Counted from the stretch's first letter, positions 16,950-26,116 are shown. The stretch is DNA of 64,000 nucleotides from Alphaproteobacteria bacterium (GCA_009928665.1 SACF01000003.1:1-64000), one strand, 5' to 3'. Made by a program: numbers and translations. The notes: generated by a model not told the origin, from the sequence alone.

Positions 16950-17146
16950 TATGTGTTTTTTCATTTCTTATTCCTTTTAGATTTTCCAAACTGAGACACT
17001 ACCTGATATTTTAATACATTGACTTTATCAATGCTAATGCAATAAAAACAGTTTTGGAGAAAAATCAAGGGGCTTTCCAAGTCTCTTGAGCTATTTAAAT
17101 AAATTAATATGGAAATAATTTGTAATTCAGTCTATTATAGTGACAT

Positions 17147-17311
17147 GGTTGTAGGTTGTAATCTTGTAAAGCAATGTCAATACTGATATTTCAGTATTTT
17201 TAGATACAACCAGTTAATACCGAAACCTGAGTATTATATTTGAATTGTTGTGCCTTATTTTTGTTTGATAAATTGATTATTAGTGTGTTATTAATGGTAC
17301 AACCTACAACC
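17147..17311. repeat. Cluster of five GGTTGTA heptamers with a 14-bp inverted repeat
   Basis: GGTTGTAGGTTGTA at 17147-17160 is mirrored exactly by TACAACCTACAACC at 17298-17311, and a further TACAACC lies at 17205-17211. Between them a perfect hairpin AATACTGA-TATT-TCAGTATT (17179-17198) is followed by TTTAG. The right arm touches the stop codon of the primase gene. Tandem short repeats in an AT-rich gap beside a primase gene look like iterons or operators of an element origin. The wider gap 16950-17310 contains no credible gene. Confidence 0.6.
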
Positions 17312-19647
17312 TATAAACTGCCAGCGAATGTTTTATTTACATACTGTTGTGAAACTTTTAGAAACCTTGCGATATCACTTTGGTTGGTAATACCAATAGT
17401 GTCACGGAGGAACAGGATGACGTCTTTTTTCGATAATTCGGTGGAAGTACCGGATGATAAATAATGATACACCTTTAAACCGGTTGCCCGGAAATACTCC
17501 GTGATCCGGATGGCGTATTCCATTGTATCAGGTTCGATGTTATTGCTTGCATTTCCCTCACAGACTAATTTCATGACCTGAATGATAAGCGCAAGTCGGA
17601 GTGCTATGATATCCAACTTCGCATATAGTTCCTTTAAGAATTCTACTTTTACAGCGTTGCTTTTATCTGCATTTTGATTGTAAAATTCTTCATATATAAC
17701 TTCTGCTACATCGCTTAAAATAAAGGAATTCCCGTCTGATAATCCACGTAAATTATTGATATATTGCTCGTAGGCCTGTTTGGATTCCAGGGATACCGTC
17801 TCTTTTTTGTAATGTGATTTTTCAAAAGAAACCGGCCAGACAAACATACACCGTTGAATCATACCATTATCGGCGCGCCCTTCCTTGGAAAGATCATCTA
17901 ACTTTTTAACCTGGACACCTCCTGCAATGGTAATACAAGGTTCATCAATACGTATAGGATCCTGACCCTTTCGATTAATGGTAGTACCCATGCCGGACCA
18001 TGTAGATAACATGGTTTCTACCTCACCACTTTTAGCATATCGACCAATATCGTTGATCCAACCCATGATTTCATCCCGGTACATTAAGATCCCCCGAAGG
18101 TTGTTGTTGTGAACCTCTGCCATTGATTCAGGGGTGAAGTCTCTCAAAATAATTTGTTTACAAATTGGAATCGGGGGGAGTTCATGAATGTCCTGATCCT
18201 TCTTTTCAGATTTTGTCATGTTCTTTATTGAATCGAAATCTGCTTTTTCTCTTTTATATGATTTGAAATTTTCGGCGTCTATTTTATTCAACGGATTTAT
18301 GGCAAAATGCAATGGCTCGCTTTTTCCTGTTCCACTGGGAGCAACAAACATCCACCATAAAGCTGTAATATTTGTGTATTTCCCGGTTAGAATAAAGGAC
18401 AAGCCAATGGCGGAAGCAGAAGCGACGAAAAAAGAAGCTGCCCAAAAATCTCTCGGAGTACCATATACTGATGAACATTCAAGGATAAGCCTTTGCAATA
18501 AAACCGGTAAGCCATCAATAGGAAAAGGGGGTATTAGGGATGTTTTGCTGATTGATGTATCTGGTGGAGAAACAGAATCTGTCGTAATCAATGGACTGGC
18601 ATCACTGACTAAATCGGGTTCATTGTGATTGTGATCATTTGTGGGGGCTTCTTCGTGTTGTATATCCAGTTTGTAGTGTTGAATACCATAGCGGATTTCC
18701 AGTTCCTGTATTGCCTTTTTTCGATCACCACCATGCTTGTAAATGATGAAAATGTCGAAAAGCGTGTATGCCTTCTCCTTCTCGAATCCAGCCGCATTAT
18801 CGGTAAAGCAGTAGAACATATTCCGAAACCGGCCAAAGGTAGCCGAGGTGGATGTGTCGCCATCGGGTTTCCCGGGACGCTGCCAGTACTGAACGCCATC
18901 CCGACGTTCACGGATGCATCGCCAACCATTTTCGATGAGGAGGTTTTTGGCTTCATCGACTTCGTTTTCATTGTATCTTCCCCAAACTGTGTTTATATCG
19001 AACTTGTCAGGCCATTTCCCATTTGTAGTGTACTCACTTTTGCTTTTAATGAATCTGGTCAGAGATTCGGCCAGGGAAAACAGGTAATCACGTTCCTCCT
19101 CCGTAATCCTGGCGATCTCGGTCAAACTTGAACCTTGGAGTTGCTCATATCCCTCGCTTGGTATGGTCGCCACATAGGCTCCATTGCCCCGGGTTTCGAT
19201 CATGACCTTGCCGGTTTCCCAATATGCCAGAACCCGGGATGCTTGTTTACGCTCGGTGTGCCTGTAATAAATATGGTATCCGCCAGAGGGGGTTTTGACA
19301 ACAGGAAGTTTGTTTCGTTTAATAATCATATTCGCAGTTGGATCGGACATGATCATGTGGAAAATTTCATCAATGGGTTCTCCAGCTTTTGCGTCAAAAT
19401 CAATGCACTCAAATCCGCTTGAAACATCACCACAGACAACACCAATTTTCTCTGCCCGGGTAAATAGGTGCTCCAGATTGACTTCAGGTACCAGTTGGTA
19501 AAGGTATGGGTGACCCTTTTCCAGCATAGGTGCTTTGTTCATCCATAGTGGGATTGGGTTGAGGCCTTCAAGGAGATATTCAAAAGCGTGGGTAAGGATG
19601 GATGAGGACTGATTATTTTTAGGGAATGTGTTGACATTGCTATTCAT
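17311..19647 (-). CDS. Primase-polymerase fused to DUF3987 helicase-like ATPase
   Basis: 778 aa from the ATG at 19647 (a TTG lies four codons upstream). The N-terminal part is a bifunctional primase-polymerase domain of the archaeo-eukaryotic type: acidic pair D83/D85 in CIDFDAK and the following TPSGGYHIYY with H125. The C-terminal half is a DUF3987 domain with Walker A APSGTGKS at about 436-443, and ends in an HTH-like segment (NQSDIARFLKVSQQYVNKTF). Such fusions start replication of integrated elements and satellites after excision. It precedes the iteron-like cluster and follows the excisionase-like gene, so together they form a replication/excision module. Confidence 0.85.
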   Translation of the reverse strand: MNSNVNTFPKNNQSSSILTHAFEYLLEGLNPIPLWMNKAPMLEKGHPYLYQLVPEVNLEHLFTRAEKIGVVCGDVSSGFECIDFDAKAGEPIDEIFHMIMSDPTANMIIKRNKLPVVKTPSGGYHIYYRHTERKQASRVLAYWETGKVMIETRGNGAYVATIPSEGYEQLQGSSLTEIARITEEERDYLFSLAESLTRFIKSKSEYTTNGKWPDKFDINTVWGRYNENEVDEAKNLLIENGWRCIRERRDGVQYWQRPGKPDGDTSTSATFGRFRNMFYCFTDNAAGFEKEKAYTLFDIFIIYKHGGDRKKAIQELEIRYGIQHYKLDIQHEEAPTNDHNHNEPDLVSDASPLITTDSVSPPDTSISKTSLIPPFPIDGLPVLLQRLILECSSVYGTPRDFWAASFFVASASAIGLSFILTGKYTNITALWWMFVAPSGTGKSEPLHFAINPLNKIDAENFKSYKREKADFDSIKNMTKSEKKDQDIHELPPIPICKQIILRDFTPESMAEVHNNNLRGILMYRDEIMGWINDIGRYAKSGEVETMLSTWSGMGTTINRKGQDPIRIDEPCITIAGGVQVKKLDDLSKEGRADNGMIQRCMFVWPVSFEKSHYKKETVSLESKQAYEQYINNLRGLSDGNSFILSDVAEVIYEEFYNQNADKSNAVKVEFLKELYAKLDIIALRLALIIQVMKLVCEGNASNNIEPDTMEYAIRITEYFRATGLKVYHYLSSGTSTELSKKDVILFLRDTIGITNQSDIARFLKVSQQYVNKTFAGSL

Positions 19648-19707
19648 GGTACTGAACAATTACAACGGTTATAAAAAGTTATGATAGGGCAGGAACTCAG
19701 CCAAATG

Positions 19708-20013
19708 TTATCTTTTATGTTTCCCTTTGAAATTGTCGATCTCTTCAACTGCTGTTTCAACCTCAGACAACTTGTAGAGTACCCGGCCACCAATTCGATA
19801 GCCCTGGAGGATTCCGTCTTTTGTATAGTAGTGGAGGGTTGCCATTGAAATTTTCAGCAATTTACAGACCTCTTTGCGTGAAAGATATTCGCTGGTTGTT
19901 TGCTGAGGGGATGGGTTTGTCGATTTGAACTTCTGAAATTCTTCGCGGAGGACATCTCCGATCATTGAGCGAAGTTCCGGGATTGGAGTGCTGTGCAGAA
20001 TGATTTTATCCAT
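19708..20013 (-). CDS. Excisionase-type HTH DNA-binding protein
   Basis: 101 aa. The second half, YLSRKEVCKLLKISMATLHYYTKDGILQGYRIGGRVLYKLSEVE, is the MerR-like winged helix of excisionase/HTH_17 proteins typical of Bacteroidota mobile elements. The N-terminal about 45 residues form a helical, probably dimerising segment. It sits between the primase-polymerase and RteC-like genes and would act as a recombination directionality factor or as a regulator of replication genes. Confidence 0.85.
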   Translation of the reverse strand: MDKIILHSTPIPELRSMIGDVLREEFQKFKSTNPSPQQTTSEYLSRKEVCKLLKISMATLHYYTKDGILQGYRIGGRVLYKLSEVETAVEEIDNFKGKHKR

Positions 20014-20097
20014 ATTCGTTTTTTATGCAAATATGGCACAGACTGAACCGCTCTTACAATCCGTATACAGTCCGGACTGTTATAAAAGTCAATGGAA

Positions 20098-21171
20098 TTA
20101 GGCTATTTCGGATGAATCTGGAATAGTGAATTTCAGTTTTTTTGCATTTGATAATGCATCAGGATTTCTCATTGCCCTTTCAAAGTACTCTGGTTTTGCC
20201 TTGATGTCAAAGTACTCGTAACATAATTTCGCCAGTCCAGTCATTGTCGCTTCACTACCGTAATTAGGAGGTTGGATATAATTATGGGCAACAAATTCCT
20301 GCATGAGAAATGCCAACACGGCTGGTGAACCCAACCATTTGATCTTTTCCTTTGTCGGCGATTGGGTGACATTGTTCTTTATGTCTTTCATTTTTTCTTC
20401 GACCCACTCTAGGATCGTGTTCTTTCGCATCTCGGAAATTTCAGGGAAACCCGGTAAAATTTCTTTGATAAAAAGCAAAAATGGTTTCTTATCAACGTTT
20501 TTAGCATGACGATGTTCATTGTAAAACTCCATGAAGTCGGGATTATTCATGTTTTCCGGATCGCCAATGACCAGTTTGCTATTGGGATGATTTGCTTCGA
20601 AATTTTCGCGAAAGTTTTTCGATTTTAACTCATTCGGATCACATAATGCAACTATACTAGCACCCTCATATTTAGCCAGGTGATGCTCAAGAAATTTGAT
20701 AGTGCCGGAGATGTTTGATTGTAAACGTTGAGATATTTCCTCTCGTACTAATTCCTTCATTTCAACCATTAGCTTGTCATACTCTTCAAATTCCTCTTGC
20801 GTGTGAGGTTTGATTATCATTTTAGGATCAGTGATGTCATACTTTTTGTCAAGATTAATGTTGTCAACGTGGTATTCATCACTGTTCCAAATATCCTCAA
20901 AGTCCAGGTATGTAACATTGAAATAGCTTTCATACCAAGGGTCATCCTTGGGATCTTGTTTAGGCAGACTTTTCAAGTGAGTTAATTCGAGCAAAACCCA
21001 TTGGAGGACCTGATCCACCCCAGACATTACATCAATGAACCCGCTGCTTAGTAGATTAGATTGTTCACGATCTGTTTTCCATCTTTCTAAATAGAGAATT
21101 TTTTCAATGTTGTCATTGATGCCCTGCAGGTGTTTTTTTATATCCCGAATTTCTTTTTCTGGTTTTGTCAT
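20098..21171 (-). CDS. RteC-like protein of mobile elements
   Basis: 357 aa. The N-terminal half is helical and acidic with no clear motif. The C-terminal about 80 residues (IKWLGSPAVLAFLMQEF..., MTGLAKLCYEYFDIKAKPEYFERAMR) match the pattern of the RteC domain that controls excision and transfer in Bacteroides conjugative elements such as CTnDOT. It lies just downstream of the integrase on the same strand. A regulatory role in excision is inferred from that family. Confidence 0.65.
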   Translation of the reverse strand: MTKPEKEIRDIKKHLQGINDNIEKILYLERWKTDREQSNLLSSGFIDVMSGVDQVLQWVLLELTHLKSLPKQDPKDDPWYESYFNVTYLDFEDIWNSDEYHVDNINLDKKYDITDPKMIIKPHTQEEFEEYDKLMVEMKELVREEISQRLQSNISGTIKFLEHHLAKYEGASIVALCDPNELKSKNFRENFEANHPNSKLVIGDPENMNNPDFMEFYNEHRHAKNVDKKPFLLFIKEILPGFPEISEMRKNTILEWVEEKMKDIKNNVTQSPTKEKIKWLGSPAVLAFLMQEFVAHNYIQPPNYGSEATMTGLAKLCYEYFDIKAKPEYFERAMRNPDALSNAKKLKFTIPDSSEIA

Positions 21172-21212
21172 GCGTCCTTGGCATTTGATGGATGAATCTT
21201 AGCAATGTAAAG

Positions 21213-22544
21213 TTAGTGTTTAACTTCTTTTATCGGAGGCTTTATGAAAAATGGATGATTAGCCATCAGGTCGGCGTTTTGTTCCGGTGTGATTTTAATG
21301 TATTTTAAAAATGATTTTTCGGACTTATGACCGGTGATCTTCATGATTGATATGCTTGGTACTCCTGCTAAATATGCATTGGTAGCAAATGACCTACGTG
21401 CGGTATGGACCGTGACCAGTGCCCATTTATAATGACTCTTTGAAATCTTTTCCCCACCTCTGGTTTGTGCTTTCACAACAATTTCGTAAAGCCCGGCTTT
21501 TTCTGCGATTTCTTTTAGGTAGTCGTTCATTTTCTGGTCACTAATTGAATTAGGGAGATTCCCATTGTACTTGTCAAGGGTTTCCCTGATTGTCCAATGG
21601 AGTGGGATTTCAACTGTTTCATTCGTTTTTTCAGTTTTCACTCTAATCCTGGTGCCGCCCTTGATAATGTTTTCTGGTCGCAATTTTGTCAGGTCCCCAA
21701 ATCTCAGTCCGGTATAACAACCAATAATGAATAAATCGCGTTGATGTTCAAGCCGTTGGTTATTAGAAAGATCTAAGTTGTATATAGATTGAAGTTCAGC
21801 CTCATTCAAATAAATTGTGTCTGCAGTTTCGGCGAATACCCTGAATTTTTTGGGTAATGCCTTAGATGTATATCCCTTCTCAATGGCATCGTTGTGGAAA
21901 ACTTTGATGTTTTTAATATGTGTACCAATGGTGTTATACGAAAACCGTTTCAGTTTCACCGGGTTACCTTCTTTATTCTTGGACAATACAGTAGCATCAT
22001 TGCAGAATCGAATGAATCCTTCATAAAACTCCATTGACAAATTATCAAAGTCAAGTACCTGATCAATGGTTGCCTGGAAATCTTTGAGAACTGCCAAGGT
22101 GGTATTGTAATGCTTGATGGTCCAAGGTTTCCTGTTCACCGTGGCTATGTATTGCTCAATTGCCGTAAAAAATGTAATTTTATAGGGAGTTACTTTTGGC
22201 TTTGGTCTGAGAACTTGTTCGAGCTCTTTGCGAAGTTTTTCAATGATTGGGGCTCCATTATTGACCATGTGCCTATCGTAACATGCCAGCGCTTTTTCTT
22301 CAATGTCTGTTAACCGTTCATTGGTTTCTTTGAAATTCTTATATCGTTCGGTTTGCCTTGCCCGATGTTCAATCGGGTTCCAGTTCTTAGGATGGATCTT
22401 CTTACCGATGGAGAGTACGATGCGTTTCTGATCGATGTACATGACCAGAAAAATGGGTGTTTCCGCTATCGGTTTTTTCCCTTTATCGTTGGTTTTCTCT
22501 TTCTTCGTTTTTGGATTCTTGAGAACAAATGTCACGGTTGCCAT
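21213..22544 (-). CDS. int: Tyrosine recombinase (integrase)
   Basis: 443 aa from the ATG at 22544. An N-terminal arm-binding domain with an Arm-DNA-bind_5-like opening is followed by a SAM-like core-binding domain (about 120-235) and the catalytic domain. Catalytic residues are visible: R281 in YTGLRFGDL, H380 and R383 in HTARRSF, H406 in ITGHKSEKSF and the nucleophile Y415. This is the Bacteroidota type used by genomic islands and conjugative transposons. It reads away from the right boundary, and a tRNA-like 3' end lies about 170 bp outside its start, as expected for an integrase next to its attachment site. Confidence 0.93.
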   Translation of the reverse strand: MATVTFVLKNPKTKKEKTNDKGKKPIAETPIFLVMYIDQKRIVLSIGKKIHPKNWNPIEHRARQTERYKNFKETNERLTDIEEKALACYDRHMVNNGAPIIEKLRKELEQVLRPKPKVTPYKITFFTAIEQYIATVNRKPWTIKHYNTTLAVLKDFQATIDQVLDFDNLSMEFYEGFIRFCNDATVLSKNKEGNPVKLKRFSYNTIGTHIKNIKVFHNDAIEKGYTSKALPKKFRVFAETADTIYLNEAELQSIYNLDLSNNQRLEHQRDLFIIGCYTGLRFGDLTKLRPENIIKGGTRIRVKTEKTNETVEIPLHWTIRETLDKYNGNLPNSISDQKMNDYLKEIAEKAGLYEIVVKAQTRGGEKISKSHYKWALVTVHTARRSFATNAYLAGVPSISIMKITGHKSEKSFLKYIKITPEQNADLMANHPFFIKPPIKEVKH

Positions 22545-22712
22545 GGGTGTAAATTTTCGACAACACAAAGATAATAAAGGTGACGGTAGAGGTGACGGTA
22601 AAAGTGAATTAAATTGAATTTATTTGTACACCATTGAATGTTGGTAATTTCGGAATGCCTATGAACAGTGCGGTTTGTGATTAAGATTGATGTGAGGGGT
22701 TTGAAAAGGGTT

Positions 22713-22732
22713 GGTTCCTGTTCCGGGCACCA
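22713..22732 (+). other. Candidate attachment site: tRNA-like 3' end
   Basis: The sequence GGTTCCTGTTCCGGGCACCA looks like the last part of a tRNA (T-stem 3' strand, acceptor 3' strand TCCGGGC, discriminator A, CCA). A tRNA beginning GCCCGGA would pair with it, which fits tRNA-Leu. No 5' part of a tRNA lies upstream: the bases before it belong to the island. An intrinsic terminator follows 20 bp later, as after a real tRNA gene. The composition also changes here. This fits an island inserted into a tRNA gene with the 3' end duplicated; the intact tRNA would be at the other end, outside the window. Confidence 0.5.
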
Positions 22733-22752
22733 AAGAAGGCAGCGAGATAGTG

Positions 22753-22790
22753 AAAAGGCGAAATAGTGGAGACTGTTTCGCCTTTTTTTT
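22753..22790 (+). terminator. Intrinsic terminator at the island edge
   Basis: AAAAGGCGAAA at 22753-22763 pairs perfectly with TTTCGCCTTTT at 22776-22786 around a 12-nt loop, and the T-run continues to 22790. No gene on the plus strand ends just before it except the tRNA-like 3' fragment, so it is probably that tRNA's terminator. Confidence 0.85.
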
Positions 22791-22854
22791 GGTTTTCTGT
22801 TTGTTAATGCCTTGTTAGATCAGAAGAAAATTTCCGCGCTGCCTATAAAACGCT

Positions 22855-22862
22855 TACCTTTG
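22855..22862 (+). promoter_or_regulatory. Promoter -7 box for the 156-aa lipoprotein gene
   Basis: TACCTTTG is an exact TAnnTTTG match 21 nt before the ATG at 22884. No clear TTG -33 element is visible at the usual distance. Confidence 0.45.
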
Positions 22863-22883
22863 TATTCTATATTTTAATTTGTC

Positions 22884-23354
22884 ATGAAGCGAATAAGCAT
22901 GCTTGCGTTCCTGTTGATTCTGATTTCTTCAGGAATCATCTTCCATTCCTGCAAAAAAAGCGAGTCGACTCCGGTACAACCCGATTATCCGCAACTGATC
23001 GGCACCTGGGAGGGTCTTACTTCGCAAAACCAGTCGATCAGGCTGACCGTGATCGCCGTCAGCGATATTCTGGTCGTTTCAACATACAAATACAACGTGA
23101 TCAAGTATGATACCGGTTCATCGTACCGGGTTATGGAATACAACGTACCCTCTTCGACCATTGTAACCTCTATCGTCGACAAGTACTTCAAATTCAGGCC
23201 TTATGGTGGGTATTCCTACAACGATTACCTGAAAGGCACCTTTGATTCGGATTCGTTGAGGCTGAAAGGCAGATTCAACACCTCCTTCCCGAACCTTTCA
23301 GGAACGGCGACCGACAGTGTCACAGGCAGTTTTACTGCCTTGAAGGTCAAGTAG
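22884..23354 (+). CDS. Small lipoprotein, lipocalin-like
   Basis: 156 aa. Signal peptide with a lipobox ending in the Cys of FHSCKKSE (about residue 23). The mature part begins QLIGTWEGL and continues as alternating beta strands (RLTVIAVSDILVVSTYKYNV..., LKGTFDSDSLRLKGRFN), the look of small lipocalin/META-like barrels common in Bacteroidota lipoproteins. It is the first chromosomal gene right of the island. Its stop overlaps the end of the convergent lpxD gene by 8 bp, so the two genes share their 3' ends without a terminator between. Ligand and role are unknown. Confidence 0.8.
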   Translation: MKRISMLAFLLILISSGIIFHSCKKSESTPVQPDYPQLIGTWEGLTSQNQSIRLTVIAVSDILVVSTYKYNVIKYDTGSSYRVMEYNVPSSTIVTSIVDKYFKFRPYGGYSYNDYLKGTFDSDSLRLKGRFNTSFPNLSGTATDSVTGSFTALKVK

Positions 23355-24378
23355 CAGGCTTTTGTGATTTTTCAAGTTTCGTGATCCGCTGATCCAAGTC
23401 CGGAAGATTCCGGAAGAGCGCAATGGATCTTCTGAATTTCGAAACCTCCATGGCAGGGGCTCCCAGGTATGCCTGCCCGGGTTTTGTAAGACTTTTCGAC
23501 ACGGCGCAGGTCGCCCCGAGGATGGTCCCATCGGCGATGGTAATGTGACCATTAACGCCGACATGTCCGCTGAACAAACAGTTTTTTCCGATCCGTGTTG
23601 ATCCCGCGATCCCTGTTCCTGCCGCCATACATGTATTTTCACCCACCTCCACATTGTGGGCAATGTGGACGAGGTTGTCAAGCTTGGTACCTTTACGGAT
23701 GATGGTGGAACCGAAGGTTGCCCTGTCGACAGCGCTGTTGGAGCCGATCTCCACGTTATCCTCTATGATGACATTCCCGATCTGGGGAACTTTAACATTA
23801 ACTCCTTCCTGCTGGTTGAACCGGAAACCGTCGCTTCCGATCACCACCCCGGAATGAAAAATGCAGTCGTTCCCGATCCGGTTATCGGAGTAAATCTTCA
23901 CTCCGGAGAAGAGGGTGGTGTTATCGCCGATGGTGGTATTGTCGTCGATGAATACTTGCGGGTAGATGCGTACCTTGTTTCCGATGACCACGTTTTCGCC
24001 GATCACGGCATAGGCTCCAACGTAACAGTCTTCACCAAGCCGGGCCGTCGGATCAATGGAGCTCAGGGGTGAAATCCCTTTTTTATTGAATTTGATCTGG
24101 TTGTACACTTCGAGGAGTCGGGCAAAGGCCATATCGGCATGTTCGACCCTGATCAAGGTTGGCGTGATATTTCGATCGGGGATAAAATCTTTATTGACGA
24201 TGATCACCGTGGCCTTCGTTTGATAGATGTAGGGCGTGTAAAGCGGGTTTGACAGGAATGAAAGCGATCCGGGTTCTCCCTCTTCAATTTTGGAAAGCCG
24301 GGTCACTTCGGCATCGGGGTTACCTTCGATGGTTCCGGAAACAAGTCCGGCAATCTGTGCAGCAGTGAACTTTAGCAT
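23347..24378 (-). CDS. lpxD: UDP-3-O-acylglucosamine N-acyltransferase LpxD
   Basis: 343 aa, the normal length. The N-terminal uridine-binding domain (1-100) is followed by a left-handed beta-helix of hexapeptide repeats (about 105-290; IGENVVIGNKV, IGDNTTLFSGV...) and a C-terminal helix. The catalytic His is in LVHIAHNVEVG (H241, with H238). It transfers a 3-hydroxyacyl chain from ACP to UDP-3-O-acyl-glucosamine, the third step of lipid A synthesis in the cytoplasm. It is the last gene of a run with the membrane protein (12-bp gap) and TPR protein upstream. It is unusual that lpxC/fabZ and lpxA are not adjacent, so this may be a second, lone lpxD copy. Confidence 0.92.
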   Translation of the reverse strand: MLKFTAAQIAGLVSGTIEGNPDAEVTRLSKIEEGEPGSLSFLSNPLYTPYIYQTKATVIIVNKDFIPDRNITPTLIRVEHADMAFARLLEVYNQIKFNKKGISPLSSIDPTARLGEDCYVGAYAVIGENVVIGNKVRIYPQVFIDDNTTIGDNTTLFSGVKIYSDNRIGNDCIFHSGVVIGSDGFRFNQQEGVNVKVPQIGNVIIEDNVEIGSNSAVDRATFGSTIIRKGTKLDNLVHIAHNVEVGENTCMAAGTGIAGSTRIGKNCLFSGHVGVNGHITIADGTILGATCAVSKSLTKPGQAYLGAPAMEVSKFRRSIALFRNLPDLDQRITKLEKSQKPAT

Positions 24379-24390
24379 GATGAATAATTT

Positions 24391-26106
24391 TTATTTTGGT
24401 TTAAGTTTGATGCCGGGAGGAGGAGCCGGCAGCCCCGCCTTGCTTAGATGTAAATTTTCTGTAGTTCCGGCACGGGTGATAACTTTTTTATTCCGGTATA
24501 AGGTACAATGGTTGGTTTGATAAACCGGAATGAAATCATGGTGGATGATCCGTTGAAGCCGTTTAAAGAAAATTCCCTGTGTCGAATCGATGTGTCCGAC
24601 AATGAAGACATAATCAAGGGGCACGGATTTACGGTCGTTGTACATCTCAAAGCTCAGGTAACGCGCGGTATCCTGTGGGTTTCCCACGAAAAAGTTTGGT
24701 CTTGTCGCGTGATTCCAGGCGACCGGGAAATATCCCGATTCGCATTCATAGTTGTAGACCATGAGAACAGGCTTATCGACGGCAAGGTAATCGACAAAGT
24801 GGCCGGTGAACCAGTTATCCATCGAATAAACCGGAAGCACGAGGCTGTTCGGTGCGACTTGATCCGCAGCCTTGTTGAAGGAGATCGCCAGTTTACTCAG
24901 ATCCTTCAATATAGGAGAGTAATAGACAAGTAGTTTGTAATTTATGACGAGCGCCGCAACGGCAGCGAGGATTCCGATCCATTGGGGCATACGAAAGGTG
25001 GAAATAAAGAGGATTGTGGTCAGGAACAGCATCAATCCGATGCGCAGATTGGTATAGCTCGCGGTTCCGTAAGCGTCGGGGAGTTTAAAATACAGCAGCA
25101 GCATCACCCCGGCCGACAGCAGCAACCACCAGAAGTTCAATCCCGGCAGGACCCGATAGGAATGTTCCTGGTCGGAAACGCCATCTGAAAAAAAGCGTTT
25201 TACGAGATTTCCAATGTAGAACAGAATTCCGGCCCCGAAAAGAGAAAGAATCAGGTAATAGATCCAGGTGGTGATTTTTCCTTCGAGGATTGGGTTGAAG
25301 GAGATGAGTGGTCTTACGGTACGGAGATATTCGAGCAGGTCGTGTTGTGCGATATAATTCAGCTCCCGCGTTCCCGGCCGGGTATAGAAGAAATAAACGA
25401 ACAACGACAGCGGAACCAGGGCGGCGAGTGTCAGGATGCCGGCATCCTTCGCATGATAGCGGAGGGCTTCACCCAGGGTGCTTTTCCGGCAGGCCATTGT
25501 TCCGAGGGTTTGAATAAAAATATGCAGGGTAATCAGGATCATCAGGATCCCGAAGATTAGGATGTGTGAAAAGTAGGTGGTCGCGACAAGGAGGATCAGG
25601 GTGAGTATCCGCTTTATATTCCATTTCCGGTTTACCGACCGGATCCAGAAGGAAAGGGCAACCAGGCAGAACAGGATGGCTATACAAAAGTTAAAGAACC
25701 CGAAAAAGAAGAACATCGTGTGGGTGAAGGGGAACACGAGATAGCTGAACAGGTAATTGCGGGGAGAAATGGTGATCATCAGGCGCCTGAAGGCGAACGG
25801 GATTCCGGTCAGGAGCAGGATAATCATTATCTTTTCGGCTAAAAAGGCCGGCATGAAAGTCATCAGGAGGGAGAGGAGCAGGTGGCCGGTCCAGTTTGGT
25901 ACTGGTTCGGGGTTCAGTTTGAAAAAAGTATCAAAGAGTGTATTGTCATGAAATACCAGTTGATTGATGATGTTTGCATTATAAAGGTGCGAAGCACCGT
26001 CCATGCTTGGGAAGAACCGGGTGGAGATGAACGGAAAGATGCTGATGATGGTGATGGTGGTGAAGATCATCAATTCGGTACGCTTCCATATTCTGGTTTT
26101 ATCCAT
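24391..26106 (-). CDS. Polytopic membrane protein, GT-C glycosyltransferase-like
   Basis: 571 aa with about 10-12 predicted transmembrane segments, the first at about 12-30. Directly after it comes SMDGASHLYNANI, an acidic motif in the first periplasmic loop as in GT-C (PMT-like) glycosyltransferases, where the Asp is catalytic. The C-terminal about 150 residues are soluble (NSLVLPVYSMDNWFTGHFVDYLAV...), as in many undecaprenyl-phosphate-sugar-dependent transferases. It lies 12 bp upstream of lpxD and 10 bp downstream of the TPR gene. A role in lipid A or cell-surface glycan decoration would fit, but the donor and acceptor cannot be read from the sequence. Confidence 0.7.
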   Translation of the reverse strand: MDKTRIWKRTELMIFTTITIISIFPFISTRFFPSMDGASHLYNANIINQLVFHDNTLFDTFFKLNPEPVPNWTGHLLLSLLMTFMPAFLAEKIMIILLLTGIPFAFRRLMITISPRNYLFSYLVFPFTHTMFFFFGFFNFCIAILFCLVALSFWIRSVNRKWNIKRILTLILLVATTYFSHILIFGILMILITLHIFIQTLGTMACRKSTLGEALRYHAKDAGILTLAALVPLSLFVYFFYTRPGTRELNYIAQHDLLEYLRTVRPLISFNPILEGKITTWIYYLILSLFGAGILFYIGNLVKRFFSDGVSDQEHSYRVLPGLNFWWLLLSAGVMLLLYFKLPDAYGTASYTNLRIGLMLFLTTILFISTFRMPQWIGILAAVAALVINYKLLVYYSPILKDLSKLAISFNKAADQVAPNSLVLPVYSMDNWFTGHFVDYLAVDKPVLMVYNYECESGYFPVAWNHATRPNFFVGNPQDTARYLSFEMYNDRKSVPLDYVFIVGHIDSTQGIFFKRLQRIIHHDFIPVYQTNHCTLYRNKKVITRAGTTENLHLSKAGLPAPPPGIKLKPK

Positions 26107-26116
26107 GGCGCAGGGT

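Larger units (their letters stand above)
1..22732. mobile_element. Integrated genomic island, right part (left end outside window)
   Basis: The stretch is visibly AT-richer than the DNA to its right. It ends with a recombination and replication module: tyrosine recombinase, RteC-like protein, excisionase-like HTH protein and primase-polymerase/DUF3987 protein, all on the minus strand. The cargo is defence-like (type III Mod and Res, DndD-like and HerA-like ATPases, a PIN nuclease, an ImmA peptidase) plus a dead IS1-family transposase. No relaxase, type IV secretion or phage structural gene is visible, so it looks like a non-self-transmissible island or a satellite-like element. The right boundary is placed at a tRNA-like 3' end at 22713-22732. 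The left boundary is not in the window. Confidence 0.75.

Noticed and set aside
16014..16964. 316-aa minus-strand ORF over the membrane-protein gene at 16044-16949
   Set aside because: It is antisense to a protein with a sensible domain plan; its translation is Cys/Phe-rich with no signal or motif, so it is a shadow.
22700..22732. Complete tRNA gene
   Set aside because: Only a 3'-end lookalike is present; there is no D-arm, anticodon arm or 5' acceptor strand upstream.
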